Source: Rubrivivax sp. (GTDB taxonomy: Bacteria > Pseudomonadota > Gammaproteobacteria > Burkholderiales > Burkholderiaceae_C). Taken from it: 37,580 bases of DNA. The notes under the pieces were generated by a model, which saw nothing but the letters and a program-made list of their open reading frames with translations, had not been told where the DNA came from and searched no databases. Of this stretch, positions 1 through 7,750 are shown piece by piece. A program made the translations under genes and the position numbers. The first letter of the stretch is position 1. Each line of letters begins with the position of its first letter. The DNA lies in NCBI GenBank assembly GCA_016789955.1, contig JAEUPB010000014.1, forward strand, positions 1-37,580. Reading direction: 5' to 3'.

Positions 1-1
1 G

Positions 2-373
2 TACCGCGAAGGCCGCGTGCCGCTGCACACGCTGAAGGCCGAGATCGACTACGGCTTCTCGGAAGCCAAGACCACCTACGGCGTCATCGGCGTCAAGGTC
101 TGGGTCTACCGCGGTGACCGCCTGGCCCACGGCGAGGCGCCTGGCGTCAAGCCCGAGGCTGGCGAGGACGATCGCCGCAGCCGCCGCACGCCGCGCCCTG
201 GCGCGCCGGGCGGCCCGGCCGGCCGTGCCCGCCCGGCGGGTGACCGCGCGCCGCGCGCCGCCGCACCGGGTGCCGACAAGCCTGCCGAAGGGGCCGAGGC
301 GCCCAAGGCTCCGGCCGTCAAGCGTGTGCGCAAGGCCGCCACGCCGGCCGCGGGCGAGAGCAAGGGGGAATAA
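2..373 (+). CDS. rpsC: 30S ribosomal protein S3, C-terminal part (5' end outside window)
   Basis: This is the C-terminal part of ribosomal protein S3, a component of the small-subunit head at the mRNA entry site. The frame is open from base 2 ([10 protein letters not shown]) and carries the conserved S3 C-terminal domain segment ending G-V-K-V-W-V-Y-R-G. After that comes a tail of about 80 residues rich in Ala, Pro, Arg and Lys with no recognisable fold. Such a tail is longer than in E. coli S3 but, as I recall, common in Burkholderiales. The start codon lies upstream of the window. The stop at 371-373 is three bases before the rplP ATG, as expected within the S10 operon. Identity is supported both by sequence and by the rplP-rpmC-rpsQ order that follows. 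Confidence 0.97.
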   Translation, partial: YREGRVPLHTLKAEIDYGFSEAKTTYGVIGVKVWVYRGDRLAHGEAPGVKPEAGEDDRRSRRTPRPGAPGGPAGRARPAGDRAPRAAAPGADKPAEGAEAPKAPAVKRVRKAATPAAGESKGE

Positions 374-376
374 AGC

Positions 377-793
377 ATGCTGCAACCAGCACGTCGCAAG
401 TTCCGCAAGGAACAGAAGGGCCGCAACACCGGCGTCGCCACCCGCGGCGCCAAGGTGTCGTTCGGCGAATTCGGCCTGAAGGCCACCGAGCGTGGCCGCC
501 TGACCGCGCGCCAGATCGAGGCGGCGCGTCGCGCCATCTCGCGCCACATCAAGCGCGGCGGCCGCATCTTCATCCGCATCTTCCCGGACAAGCCGATCTC
601 GCAGAAGCCGGCCGAAGTCCGCATGGGCAACGGCAAGGGCAACCCCGAGTATTACGTGGCCGAGATCCAGCCCGGCAAGGTGCTGTACGAGATCAACGGC
701 GTGCCCGAAGCGCTGGCCCGCGAGGCCTTCACGCTGGCGTCGGCCAAGCTGCCGCTGCGCACGACCTTCGTCGCGCGACAGCTCGGCGCCTGA
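377..793 (+). CDS. rplP: 50S ribosomal protein L16
   Basis: This is ribosomal protein L16 (uL16), a large-subunit protein near the peptidyl transferase centre and the tRNA elbow. The 138 residues match the usual family length. The start is [16 protein letters not shown], followed by the typical A-R-R-A-I-S-R segment and the [16 protein letters not shown]-x-G-K-G motif around residues 75-95. The gene begins three bases after the rpsC stop, so the two are cotranscribed. It is followed by a 20-base gap holding the rpmC ribosome binding site. Nothing unusual is seen. Confidence 0.99.
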   Translation: MLQPARRKFRKEQKGRNTGVATRGAKVSFGEFGLKATERGRLTARQIEAARRAISRHIKRGGRIFIRIFPDKPISQKPAEVRMGNGKGNPEYYVAEIQPGKVLYEINGVPEALAREAFTLASAKLPLRTTFVARQLGA

Positions 794-813
794 GGCCGCA
801 ACGGAGAACCCTG

Positions 814-1014
814 ATGAAGACCAGTGAACTGCGCGCCAAGGACGTGGCCGCGCTCGAGAAAGAGGTCGCCGACCTGCTGCGCGCCCATTTCGGCCTGCGC
901 ATGCAGAAGGCCACCCAGCAGCTGACCAACCACGCCGCGCTGCGCAAGACGCGCCGTGAGGTGGCCCGCGCCAAGACCATCCTCAACGAGAAGAAGAAGG
1001 GGGCCGCGAAGTGA
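814..1014 (+). CDS. rpmC: 50S ribosomal protein L29
   Basis: This is ribosomal protein L29 (uL29), a small helical hairpin protein next to the nascent-peptide exit tunnel. The 66 residues begin [10 protein letters not shown] and contain the L29 motif [16 protein letters not shown]. The C-terminus is Lys-rich (E-K-K-K-G-A-A-K), as usual. A ribosome binding site (GGAGAA) precedes the ATG. The last four bases overlap the GTG start of rpsQ, which indicates translational coupling. Confidence 0.98.
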   Translation: MKTSELRAKDVAALEKEVADLLRAHFGLRMQKATQQLTNHAALRKTRREVARAKTILNEKKKGAAK

Positions 1015-1283
1015 GCGAAGCCCAAGCCACCAAGAACACCCGCACCCTGATCGGCCAGGTGGTCAGCGACAAGCGCGCCAAGACCATCACCGTGCTGGTC
1101 GAGCGCCGCGTGAAGCACGAGCTCTACGGCAAGATCGTCGCCCGCTCCAGCAAGTACCACGCCCATGACGAGAAGGGCGAGTACAAGCTCGGTGACGTGG
1201 TCGAGATCGCCGAAAGCCGGCCGATTTCCAAGACCAAGAGCTGGGTCGTGACCCGGCTGGTCAAGAAGGCCGGCCTGGCCTGA
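1011..1283 (+). CDS. rpsQ: 30S ribosomal protein S17
   Basis: This is ribosomal protein S17 (uS17), an early-assembling OB-fold protein of the small subunit. It has 90 residues, with the family pattern [17 protein letters not shown] near the N-terminus, the S-S-K-Y-H-A-H-D-E segment, and the [10 protein letters not shown] motif near the C-terminus. The start is GTG at 1011, overlapping the rpmC stop as GTGA; no in-frame ATG lies nearby. In the canonical order rplN, rplX and rplE follow S17. Here the next gene is a peroxiredoxin, so the ribosomal run is interrupted. Confidence 0.98.
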   Translation: MSEAQATKNTRTLIGQVVSDKRAKTITVLVERRVKHELYGKIVARSSKYHAHDEKGEYKLGDVVEIAESRPISKTKSWVVTRLVKKAGLA

Positions 1284-1298
1284 TCCACCCCGCGGCCT

Positions 1299-1360
1299 GG
1301 GGCCACTGGCCCCGCGCCGACGCACGGGCCGCGACGCTGGGATACTGGCGTCCCGGCCCG
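1299..1360 (+). terminator. two hairpins after rpsQ, possible transcription end
   Basis: Two inverted repeats lie between rpsQ and the peroxiredoxin gene. The first, 1299-1313, has 7-base arms (GGGGCCA / TGGCCCC) around one base. The second has 13-base arms at 1325-1337 and 1348-1360 with a single mismatch and a 10-base loop. No T-tract follows either one, so this is not a classic intrinsic terminator. It may still end or attenuate the ribosomal transcript in this GC-rich genome. Confidence 0.4.
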
Positions 1361-1415
1361 CTTCACTGGCGGGCCTGCCAGCCCCACCGTCCATTGACAC
1401 CGGAGGAGAAGACCC

Positions 1416-1925
1416 ATGCTGAAAGTCGGAGACAAGCTGCCCAGCGGCAGCCTGCAGGAATTCATCGAAGTCGAGGGCAACGGCTGCTCGATCGGCCCCA
1501 ACAGCTTCGACATTGCCAAGGCCACGGCCGGCAAGACGATCGCCATCTTCGCGCTGCCCGGCGCCTACACGCCCACCTGCTCGGCCAAGCACGTGCCGGG
1601 CTACGTGCAGAAGGCCGACGAGCTGAAGGCCGCCGGCGTGGACGAGATCTGGTGCGTGTCGGTCAACGACGCCTTCGTGATGGGCGCCTGGGGCCGCGAC
1701 CAGAAGACCGCCGGCAAGGTGCGCATGATGGCCGACGGCAGCGCCGACTTCGCCAAGGCCACCGGCCTGACGCTGGACCTCACCGCGCGCGGCATGGGCC
1801 TGCGCTCGAACCGCTACTCGATGCTGGTGGAAGACGGTGTCGTCAAGACGCTGAACGTCGAGGCCCCGGGCAAGTTCGAGGTCAGCGACGCCGACACGAT
1901 GCTCAAGCAGGCCAAAGGCGGCTGA
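1416..1925 (+). CDS. Prx5-family peroxiredoxin
   Basis: This is a cytosolic thiol peroxidase of the Prx5 (AhpE/PrxV, thioredoxin-like) family that reduces H2O2 and organic peroxides. The 169 residues contain the peroxidatic motif P-G-A-Y-T-P-T-C-S with Cys55. Two further cysteines, Cys24 and Cys80, are visible; Cys80 lies in E-I-W-C-V-S-V-N-D, which is widely conserved in bacterial Prx5 proteins. The core R-S-N-R-Y-S-M-L-V-E-D-G and the end, with V-E-A-P-G-K-F-E-V-S-D, are typical. No glutaredoxin domain is fused, so electrons must come from a separate thiol donor. A strong ribosome binding site (GGAGGAG, 1402-1408) fixes the ATG at 1416. The gene stands alone after the ribosomal genes and has its own 130-base leader. 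Confidence 0.95.
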   Translation: MLKVGDKLPSGSLQEFIEVEGNGCSIGPNSFDIAKATAGKTIAIFALPGAYTPTCSAKHVPGYVQKADELKAAGVDEIWCVSVNDAFVMGAWGRDQKTAGKVRMMADGSADFAKATGLTLDLTARGMGLRSNRYSMLVEDGVVKTLNVEAPGKFEVSDADTMLKQAKGG

Positions 1926-1961
1926 AGCCCTGCTGGGCGCTGCGGTCCCGGGCTGCGGCGC

Positions 1962-2858
1962 TCACCCGCCGAGCGCGCGCTCGACCTTCCGCAGAGACTC
2001 GGCGCACCACGGCTGCTCGTCGGCCGCGAGGCGCGGGAACTCGGCGCGCATCGCCTGCAGCGCTGCCTGCGCTGCGGCGTGATCGCCGCGCGCATGGTCG
2101 ATCAGCGCGTACGGCTCCCACGCGTAGTACAGCTCCAGCGGTGGGCTGCCGTTCGCCTGCACGATCTGCAGGCAGGTGGTGGCGTGCCAGCGTGCCTGCT
2201 GCAGGTCTCCGGCCTTCAGGTAAGTGTGCGCGAGCCGGTACTCGGCGCGCTCCACCTGCAGCCAGGTGCCGGCGCGCTCCCAGTAGCAGCGCGCCGTCTC
2301 GGCGCCGGTGATCATCAGCGCGCGTTGCGCCGGGCTGCGCTCGGCCAGTTCTTCCAGGCCCGCGGCGATGCTGTTGCCGCAGACGGCCAGCGTGCGGTTC
2401 ATCGGGTCGCTGTCGGGCAGGCGCGAGTCGGCGGCTTCCTGCAGCGCCTGCGCGAGCAGCCCCTGCGCGCGCTCGGCATCGAACAGCGACAGGCTCGAGG
2501 CAGCCAGCGCGCCGATGCGAATGCGCTCCGATGTCGAACGGCCGGCGCGCGGGTCGGCGTCTCCGCGGCACAGCGCCAGCGTGGCCTCGTGGCGCGCGAG
2601 GTCGGCTTCGGCCGGTGAACCCGGCTGCAGGCAGCCGCGGCCGCGGGCGTGTGCTGCCAGCCGCGTGAGGAACTCGAGCCCGGGCGTCCACTGCCCGAGG
2701 TGCGCGCCGTACACATGCTCGGCCAGCCGGGCCAGCGCCGACACGTCGGCGTCGCTGCGCAGCAGCTCGAACCCCAGCTCCAACCGTGCCGCCACCGCAG
2801 CCGGCGCGTCGGCGTGGTCGGCCCAGCCCTGCTCGACGAAGGTGGCGAGATCGCTCAT
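1962..2858 (-). CDS. hypothetical helical protein, TPR-like
   Basis: I do not recognise this 298-residue protein as a named family. It is predicted to be soluble: no signal peptide or membrane segment is visible. It is almost entirely Ala/Leu/Glu-rich amphipathic helix. The C-terminal half has paired-helix units reminiscent of tetratricopeptide repeats, for example R-A-E-Y-R-L-A-H-T-Y-L-K-A-G-D-L-Q-Q-A-R and later D-H-A-R-G-D-H-A-A-A-Q-A-A-L. That would suggest a scaffold or binding role, which is inference only. The ATG at 2858 is chosen because longer versions would run through the divergent Bug gene. It faces that gene across a 55-base gap and converges with the peroxiredoxin gene at its 3' end. 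Confidence 0.75.
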   Translation of the reverse strand: MSDLATFVEQGWADHADAPAAVAARLELGFELLRSDADVSALARLAEHVYGAHLGQWTPGLEFLTRLAAHARGRGCLQPGSPAEADLARHEATLALCRGDADPRAGRSTSERIRIGALAASSLSLFDAERAQGLLAQALQEAADSRLPDSDPMNRTLAVCGNSIAAGLEELAERSPAQRALMITGAETARCYWERAGTWLQVERAEYRLAHTYLKAGDLQQARWHATTCLQIVQANGSPPLELYYAWEPYALIDHARGDHAAAQAALQAMRAEFPRLAADEQPWCAESLRKVERALGG

Positions 2859-2913
2859 GCAGGCATCTTCGCGCAGTATCGTCGCGCACCGCAAGATGCC
2901 TGGAGCCGCTCGC

Positions 2914-3900
2914 ATGCCAGTCGCCCGCCCGCCGCTGACCCGCCGCACCCTGCTTGCCGCCGCGATCGCTGCACCGGCACTCGCCCGGGCGCAGGCCGAT
3001 GCCTGGCCGACCAAGCCGGTCAAGCTCGTGTCGCCTTTCAACCCCGGCGGCGCCATCGACGTGCTGAACCGGCTCATCGCCGAAAAGCTCGGACCGCGCC
3101 TGGGCCAGACCGTGATCGTCGAGGCCATCCCCGGCGCCAACACGATCAAGGGTGCCGATGCGGTGGCCAAGGCGCCGGGCGACGGCTACACCTTCATGAT
3201 CACGACGATGAGCACGCACGTGAACAACCGCGTGCTGTTCAAGAGCCTGCCGTTCGACCCGATGAAGGACTTCGTGCCGATCACGCAGGTGTCGCTGGGC
3301 AGCGTGCTGCTCACCGCGCCGGGCACCGCGCCGTACTCGGACATCAAGGGTTTCATCGCCTGGGCCGCGCAGCAGAAGCGGCCGATCAGCTACGGCACCT
3401 GGGGCATCGGCTCGTCGGCGCACGTGTACGGCGAGATCCTGCGCAAGGACCACGGCGTGAACCTGAACCATGTGCCCTACAAGGGCGAGCTGCCGGCCAT
3501 CACCGACGTGATCGGCGGCAACCTCGACGTCACCTTCGCCAGCCCCGTCGGCGCGCGGCCGCAGGTGGCCTCGGGCAAGCTGAAGGCGCTGGCGATGGCC
3601 GGCCCGGCGCGCTCGGCCTCGATGCCCGACGTGCCCACGTTCGGCGAGCAGGGTATCGCCGGCATGGACCTCGCCGTGTGGGTGGCCGCCTACGCGCCGG
3701 CGGGCACGCCGCGGCCCGTGGTCGAGCGGCTGCAGCGCGAGATCGCCGCGGTGATCCGGCTGCCCGATGTGGCTCCGCGGCTCGTCGAGCAGGGCCAGAC
3801 GCCGCTGGGCAACACGCCCGACGAGTTCGTGGCGCGCTTCAACGCCGACGCGCCGCGCTGGGAGGCGCTGATCCGCGCGTCGGGCGCGAAGGCCGAGTAG
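2914..3900 (+). CDS. Bug-family (TctC) periplasmic solute-binding protein
   Basis: This is a tripartite tricarboxylate transporter substrate-binding protein (Bug/TctC), a periplasmic receptor for carboxylated compounds. The 328 residues open with an export signal: T-R-R-T-L-L followed by an Ala-rich hydrophobic stretch ending A-R-A-Q-A, with a twin arginine. The mature part shows the family pattern W-P-T-K-P-V-K-L-V-S-P-F-N-P-G-G, then P-G-A-N-T-I-K-G, L-P-F-D-P-M-K-D-F-V-P-I and H-V-P-Y-K-G. An ATG at 2896 is also in frame, but GGAG at 2902-2905 is correctly placed for 2914. No TctA/TctB membrane genes are present, as is common for orphan Bug proteins. It is followed after 18 bases by the Rieske oxygenase gene. 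The ligand may therefore be the aromatic acid that enzyme attacks (inference). Confidence 0.93.
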   Translation: MPVARPPLTRRTLLAAAIAAPALARAQADAWPTKPVKLVSPFNPGGAIDVLNRLIAEKLGPRLGQTVIVEAIPGANTIKGADAVAKAPGDGYTFMITTMSTHVNNRVLFKSLPFDPMKDFVPITQVSLGSVLLTAPGTAPYSDIKGFIAWAAQQKRPISYGTWGIGSSAHVYGEILRKDHGVNLNHVPYKGELPAITDVIGGNLDVTFASPVGARPQVASGKLKALAMAGPARSASMPDVPTFGEQGIAGMDLAVWVAAYAPAGTPRPVVERLQREIAAVIRLPDVAPRLVEQGQTPLGNTPDEFVARFNADAPRWEALIRASGAKAE

Positions 3901-3918
3901 CGACCCGGGAGCGCGACG

Positions 3919-5115
3919 ATGACCGCGACGATCATCCCCATCCAGCTCGACACCGGCACCGCCTACGGCCTGAAGCCGATGCGGCACGATCCTTCGCTGA
4001 CGGAGGTGGGTCCCGGCACGCCGATGGGCGAGCTGATGCGCCGCTACTGGCACCCGGTCGGCCTCGCGCAGGACGCCGGCAGCGAGCCCCGGCGCGTGCA
4101 GGTGCTCGGCGAGCAGCTGATCCTGTTCCGCGACGGCCAGGGCCGCGCGGGCCTCGTGCACCCGCGCTGCGCGCACCGCGGCGCGTCGCTGTACTACGGG
4201 CGCGTCGAGGAAGAGGGCATCCGCTGCTGCTACCACGGCTGGCTGTTCGACGTGCAGGGCCACTGCCGGGACCAGCCCTGCGAGCCCGAGGGCGGGAAGC
4301 TGCGCCACAACGTGCGCCAGCCCTGGTACCCGGTGCAGGAGCGTTACGGACTCGTGTTCGCCTACCTCGGCCCGCCCGATCGCAAGCCGCTGCTGCCGCG
4401 CTACGACGTGCTCGAACATTGCGCCCCCGGCGAGTCGATCGAGGCCGACGATTCGAGCATCGGCGGCGGCGGCCCGCCCGTCATCCCGTGCAACTGGCTG
4501 CAGCACTACGAGAACGTGGTCGACAGCTTCCACGTGCCGATCCTGCACGGCACGTTCTCCGGCACTCAGTTCGTGCCGGCGATGGCGCAGATGCCGCAGG
4601 TGGAGTGGCGCAGCACCGGCCGCGGCGTGCGCGTGGAGTCGTGGCGCACGATGGAGAACGGCCGCCGGCTGCGACGCGTCACCGAGGCGGTGCTGCCGAC
4701 GCTGCGGGTGGTGCCCAGCCCGCGGCTGGGCAAGCGCGGCCCGGTGGAGTCGATCGGCTGGGTGCTGCCGATGGACGACACGCACTTTCGCATCTACGTG
4801 GCCGGCCGGGTCGAGCAGCCCGGCGAACTGAGCCGCATGCGCAGCACCTTCAACGGCAAGTACTGGTGGGACATGACCGAGGAGGAGCATCGGCGCTACC
4901 CCGGCGACTACGAGGCGCAGGTGAGCCAGGGCGCGATCGCGTCGCACTCGGCCGAGCACCTGCGCACCAGCGACCGCGGCATCGCGCTGCTGCGCAAGCT
5001 GCTGCGCGAGCAGCTCGCGGTGGTGGCGGCGGGTGGCGACCCGGTCGGCGTGGTGCGCGACACGGAAGCAAGCGGCCTGGTGTCGCTGGATGCGGGCAAC
5101 TTCGATGCCGAGTGA
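3919..5115 (+). CDS. Rieske non-heme iron oxygenase, phthalate 4,5-dioxygenase-like oxygenase component
   Basis: This is the oxygenase component of a Rieske-type aromatic-ring oxygenase or demethylase; 398 residues. The N-terminal Rieske [2Fe-2S] ligands are Cys84 and His86 (C-A-H-R-G) and Cys103 and His106 (C-C-Y-H-G-W). The C-terminal mononuclear iron site appears as N-W-L-Q-H-Y-E-N-V-V-D-S-F-H-V-P-I-L-H, with Asp202, His205 and His210 as the bridging acid and two iron ligands. The opening G-T-P-M-G-E-L-M-R-R-Y-W-H-P-V is typical of the phthalate dioxygenase/vanillate O-demethylase group. The substrate cannot be read from the sequence. No ferredoxin or reductase gene is nearby, so the reductase must be encoded elsewhere. 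It is cotranscribed with the Bug protein before it and a hydroxyacid dehydrogenase after it (30-base gap). Confidence 0.93.
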   Translation: MTATIIPIQLDTGTAYGLKPMRHDPSLTEVGPGTPMGELMRRYWHPVGLAQDAGSEPRRVQVLGEQLILFRDGQGRAGLVHPRCAHRGASLYYGRVEEEGIRCCYHGWLFDVQGHCRDQPCEPEGGKLRHNVRQPWYPVQERYGLVFAYLGPPDRKPLLPRYDVLEHCAPGESIEADDSSIGGGGPPVIPCNWLQHYENVVDSFHVPILHGTFSGTQFVPAMAQMPQVEWRSTGRGVRVESWRTMENGRRLRRVTEAVLPTLRVVPSPRLGKRGPVESIGWVLPMDDTHFRIYVAGRVEQPGELSRMRSTFNGKYWWDMTEEEHRRYPGDYEAQVSQGAIASHSAEHLRTSDRGIALLRKLLREQLAVVAAGGDPVGVVRDTEASGLVSLDAGNFDAE

Positions 5116-5145
5116 CCTGATCGCGCGCCGGCGGGGCGGAGCGGC

Positions 5146-6048
5146 ATGACCCGCGTGCTGCTGCTCACCGCGATGCCGGCCCAGGAGCCGCCGCTGGCCG
5201 AGGCGATCCTGCGCCGCCTGCCCGACGTGCAGGTGCTGCGTGGCAGCGAGGCGCACGACGACGCCACGCTCGCCTCGGTGGACGTCGGCCTGGGCTGGCG
5301 GCTGCCGCCGCGCCTCGCGCCGCGGCTGCCGGGCCTGCGCTGGCTGTGCTCGATGGCCGCGGGGGTCGAGAAGCTGCTGGTGCCGGAGCTGGCGCCGCAG
5401 GTGGTGGTCTCACGCGTCGTGGACCCCGAGCAGGCGCTGGGCATGGCGCAGTTCGCCGCGCTGATGGTGCTGCGCCACGCCCGCGCGCTGCCGCGCTACG
5501 AGGTGCAGCAGCAGGCGCGCGAGTGGACGCGCCACCCGCTGCCCGCCGCGCGGCACCGCGTGCTGGTGCTGGGCGCCGGCGAGACCGGCCGCGAGGTGGC
5601 GCGGCACCTCGCGGCGCTTGGCTTCGCCGTGCAGGCCTGGCGGCGTGATGGCACGGCGCTGCACGAGCGTCTGCGCGATGCGCAGATCGTCGTCAACGTG
5701 CTGCCGCTGACGCCGGCCACCGCGGGGTTGCTGAACGCTGCCGCGTTCGCCGCGATGCCGCGTGGCGCCTACCTCGTGAACCTCGCGCGCGGTGGCCACG
5801 TCATCGAGCCCGACCTGATCGCCGCGGTGACGAGCGGCCACCTGGCCGGCGCCGCGCTGGACGTGCAGCAGCACGAGCCGCTGCCGCCCGATGACCCGCT
5901 GTGGACGGTGCCCGGCATCACGGTCACGCCGCACGTGGCGTCGCAGCCGTCCACCGAGACGGTGGCCGGGCAGTTCGTCGAGGGCCTGCAGCGCTGGCGC
6001 CGGGGCGAGCCGCCGCTGCACGTGATCGATCGCGTGCGCGGATACTGA
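5146..6048 (+). CDS. D-2-hydroxyacid dehydrogenase, glyoxylate/hydroxypyruvate reductase A type
   Basis: This is an NAD(P)H-dependent 2-hydroxyacid dehydrogenase of the GhrA-like group, which reduces glyoxylate, hydroxypyruvate or related 2-oxoacids. The 300 residues carry the Rossmann motif [12 protein letters not shown] at about 141-152. The catalytic triad is Arg215 (N-L-A-R-G-G), Glu244 (Q-H-E-P-L-P) and His263 (T-P-H-V-A-S). The ribosome binding site CGGAG sits 4 bases before the ATG. It is the last gene of the Bug-Rieske operon and ends 11 bases from the convergent ribbon-helix-helix gene. A role in handling an oxoacid released by the neighbouring oxygenase pathway is an inference. General glyoxylate reduction is the alternative. 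Confidence 0.92.
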   Translation: MTRVLLLTAMPAQEPPLAEAILRRLPDVQVLRGSEAHDDATLASVDVGLGWRLPPRLAPRLPGLRWLCSMAAGVEKLLVPELAPQVVVSRVVDPEQALGMAQFAALMVLRHARALPRYEVQQQAREWTRHPLPAARHRVLVLGAGETGREVARHLAALGFAVQAWRRDGTALHERLRDAQIVVNVLPLTPATAGLLNAAAFAAMPRGAYLVNLARGGHVIEPDLIAAVTSGHLAGAALDVQQHEPLPPDDPLWTVPGITVTPHVASQPSTETVAGQFVEGLQRWRRGEPPLHVIDRVRGY

Positions 6049-6059
6049 ATCCGTGCCGG

Positions 6060-6251
6060 TCAGCCCGGCGGCGGCTTCTCGCGCGGTGCCTTGGGCGCCG
6101 GTTGCCGCCCGCGCCGCGCCAGCGCCTCGCGCAGCAGGTATTCGACCTGCGCGTTGACGCTGCGCAGCTCCTGCGCGGCCAGACGCTCGATCTCCTCCCA
6201 CAGCGCCGGGTCGACGCGCAGCAGGAAGCTCTTCTTGCCCGGGCTGGCCAT
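6060..6251 (-). CDS. Arc-type ribbon-helix-helix DNA-binding protein
   Basis: This 63-residue protein has the ribbon-helix-helix (Arc/MetJ-like) pattern. A short strand K-S-F-L-L-R-V is followed by [15 protein letters not shown] and [15 protein letters not shown]. The order K-x-F-x-L-R-V-x-x-x-L-W, then S-x-N-x-x-V-E-x-L-L, is characteristic. A basic, Pro-rich tail of about 17 residues follows. It is the last gene of the SPFH operon, 21 bases after the membrane protein gene. RHH dimers normally bind short tandem sites. Two such sites lie over the operon promoter at 7686-7705, so autorepression is the likely job (inference). No toxin gene adjoins it, so an antitoxin role is unlikely. Confidence 0.85.
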   Translation of the reverse strand: MASPGKKSFLLRVDPALWEEIERLAAQELRSVNAQVEYLLREALARRGRQPAPKAPREKPPPG

Positions 6252-6272
6252 CGGCGGCGGGGCGGTGGGAGT

Positions 6273-6734
6273 TCAGCGCGAGACAGGCAGGCGGCTTGCG
6301 ATCATCGCGGCGAGCCGCTCGGCGTCCTCGCTGCCCAGCACGATGCGCCGACCGTCGCGCAGCGTCAGCCGCACCGCATGGCGGCCGCCGGCGGTGTACT
6401 CGCGGCCTTCCCGGGTGCGTCGGATGCCCGAGCTGATGCCGGTCAGGCGGTGCTTCTCGACCGCGGCGATGTCGCTCAGCGCCACGCGCCAGCGTGGCCA
6501 GCCCAGGAAGCCGTAGCGCCAGGAGAGGCCCTGATCGTCGAGCTGCACGACGAGCCGGCCGAGCAGCAACAGCGCGGCCAGGCCCGAGCCGGCCACGAGC
6601 AGCATGGTGGCCACCGGCATCCGGGCGTCGTGTGGCGCCAGCAGTTGCGGCAGCAGACTCAGCAGCGACGCGGCGGGGACGATCCACCACAGCGCGGTGT
6701 AGACCTGCGCCCGCCGGTACACGGAAATCGTCAT
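6273..6734 (-). CDS. small membrane protein with two TM segments and a PH-like tail
   Basis: This 153-residue protein has two hydrophobic segments: [16 protein letters not shown] at about 13-30, and an Ala/Leu/Met-rich one at about 40-62. A cytoplasmic C-terminal domain follows, rich in alternating strands ([39 protein letters not shown]). Two TMs followed by such a strand pattern resembles bacterial PH-domain membrane proteins. That assignment is from pattern only. The ATG at 6734 is chosen because it lies 11 bases after the SPFH stop. It sits between the SPFH and RHH genes in one operon, so it probably works with the SPFH protein in the membrane. Confidence 0.75.
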   Translation of the reverse strand: MTISVYRRAQVYTALWWIVPAASLLSLLPQLLAPHDARMPVATMLLVAGSGLAALLLLGRLVVQLDDQGLSWRYGFLGWPRWRVALSDIAAVEKHRLTGISSGIRRTREGREYTAGGRHAVRLTLRDGRRIVLGSEDAERLAAMIASRLPVSR

Positions 6735-6745
6735 CGCGCCGACCC

Positions 6746-7648
6746 TCAGGCGTACAGCGTGCCGGCGTTGACGATGGGCTGCGTGTCCTTGTCGGAACAC
6801 AGCACCACGAGCAGGTTGCTGACCATCGCGGCCTTGCGCTCGTCGTCGAGGTCGACGATCTGCTTCTCCGACAGCCCGCGCAGCGCCGCCTCCACCATGC
6901 TCACCGCGCCGTGCACGATCTTCTGCCGCGCGCTGATGATCGCCTCGGCCTGTTGGCGGCGCAGCATCACCTGCGCGATCTCGGGCGCGTAGGCGAGGTG
7001 GCTCAGCTTGGCCTCCTCCACCTGCACGCCGGCGGCGGCGAACCGTTCCTGCAACTCGACCTTCAGCGCCTGCATGGCACCCGCCCCCTCGCGCAGCGTG
7101 GGCTCGCTCGCGGCGAGGTCCTCGCCCTCGTCGTAGGCGAACTGCGTGGCCACGTGGCGCAGCGCGGCTTCCGCCTGCATGCGCACATAGGTCTCGAAGT
7201 CGTCCACACTGAAGACGGCCTGCGCGGTGTCCTGCACGCGCCAGACCACCACCGCGCCGATCTCCACCGGATTGCCGCGCTTGTCGTTGACCTTCAGCGT
7301 GGGCACGTTGAGGTTGCGGCGGCGCAGGCTGATGCGGCGCTTCACCAGCAGCGGATTGGCCCAGCGCAGGCCTTCGCTGCGGTCGGTGCCGGTGTACTCG
7401 CCGAACAGCGTCAGGATCGCCGCCTCGTTGGGCTGCAGCATGTACAGGCCCACGAGCACGAACACGCCCCCGAGCATGACCGCGAAGCGCAGCAGGATGC
7501 CGATCGCGCCGCCGACCAGTGGGGCGCCGAAGAAGCTGGCCACGGGCAGCAGCACCAGCAGCGCGCCCAGCGCGGCCATCGCGTAGCCGTTGGCCGACGC
7601 GAGCGGCTTCTCGTGCAGGGCACGCGGACCGGAGGCGGGTTGGTTCAT
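6746..7648 (-). CDS. SPFH/band-7 domain membrane protein
   Basis: This is an SPFH (stomatin/prohibitin/flotillin/HflK-C) family protein; 300 residues. Near the N-terminus are two hydrophobic segments, at about 22-40 and 48-67. The band-7 domain follows: [15 protein letters not shown], then [26 protein letters not shown] and [15 protein letters not shown] helical region comes after it ([15 protein letters not shown]). Such proteins oligomerise in the cytoplasmic membrane as scaffolds. The ATG at 7648 has a CGGAG ribosome site about 7 bases upstream. It is the first gene of a three-gene operon under a recognisable promoter. No NfeD-type partner is present. The specific function is not known from the sequence. 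Confidence 0.9.
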   Translation of the reverse strand: MNQPASGPRALHEKPLASANGYAMAALGALLVLLPVASFFGAPLVGGAIGILLRFAVMLGGVFVLVGLYMLQPNEAAILTLFGEYTGTDRSEGLRWANPLLVKRRISLRRRNLNVPTLKVNDKRGNPVEIGAVVVWRVQDTAQAVFSVDDFETYVRMQAEAALRHVATQFAYDEGEDLAASEPTLREGAGAMQALKVELQERFAAAGVQVEEAKLSHLAYAPEIAQVMLRRQQAEAIISARQKIVHGAVSMVEAALRGLSEKQIVDLDDERKAAMVSNLLVVLCSDKDTQPIVNAGTLYA

Positions 7649-7685
7649 CGCAGGACTCCGAAGGCCGCGGGATGCGACCGAAAGC

Positions 7686-7705
7686 GACATCAAAGTGATA
7701 TCACT
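7686..7705 (-). promoter_or_regulatory. putative RHH operator: palindrome and tandem half-sites
   Basis: A perfect 12-base palindrome, AGTGATATCACT, lies at 7694-7705. Reading on the minus strand, TGATATC (7703-7697) is repeated as TGATGTC (7692-7686), with starts exactly 11 bases apart, about one helical turn. Ribbon-helix-helix repressors typically bind such phased short repeats. The sites begin inside the -10 box and cover the likely start region of the SPFH operon, which encodes an RHH protein. Autoregulation is therefore a specific, testable inference. Confidence 0.6.
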
Positions 7706-7731
7706 CTAGGTCCACGCGCAGCCTCCGTCAA
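7703..7731 (-). promoter_or_regulatory. sigma70-type promoter of the SPFH operon
   Basis: On the minus strand a -35 box TTGACG (7731-7726) is followed after 17 bases by a -10 box TAGAGT (7708-7703). Spacing is ideal, with five of six and four of six consensus matches. Transcription would start near 7696-7698, about 50 bases before the SPFH ATG. The putative operator overlaps the -10 box. Confidence 0.6.
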
Positions 7732-7732
7732 G

Positions 7733-7748
7733 CACCCGCTCGGGGGTG
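7733..7748 (-). terminator. short hairpin after gnd, weak terminator candidate
   Basis: CACCC (7733-7737) and GGGTG (7744-7748) form a short GC stem just outside the gnd stop codon and directly upstream of the SPFH promoter. There is no T-tract. It could separate gnd transcription from the SPFH operon, but the stem is short. Confidence 0.25.
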
Positions 7749-7750
7749 TC

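Noticed and set aside
1903-5256. Open frame of over 1100 codons on the minus strand
   Set aside because: It lies antisense to the Bug and Rieske genes, its translation is His/Arg/Ala-rich noise, and real family motifs are on the opposite strand. It is a high-GC artefact.
6060-6251. RHH protein as antitoxin of a toxin-antitoxin pair
   Set aside because: No toxin-like gene adjoins it. Its partners are the SPFH and small membrane protein genes, and an operator sits at their promoter.
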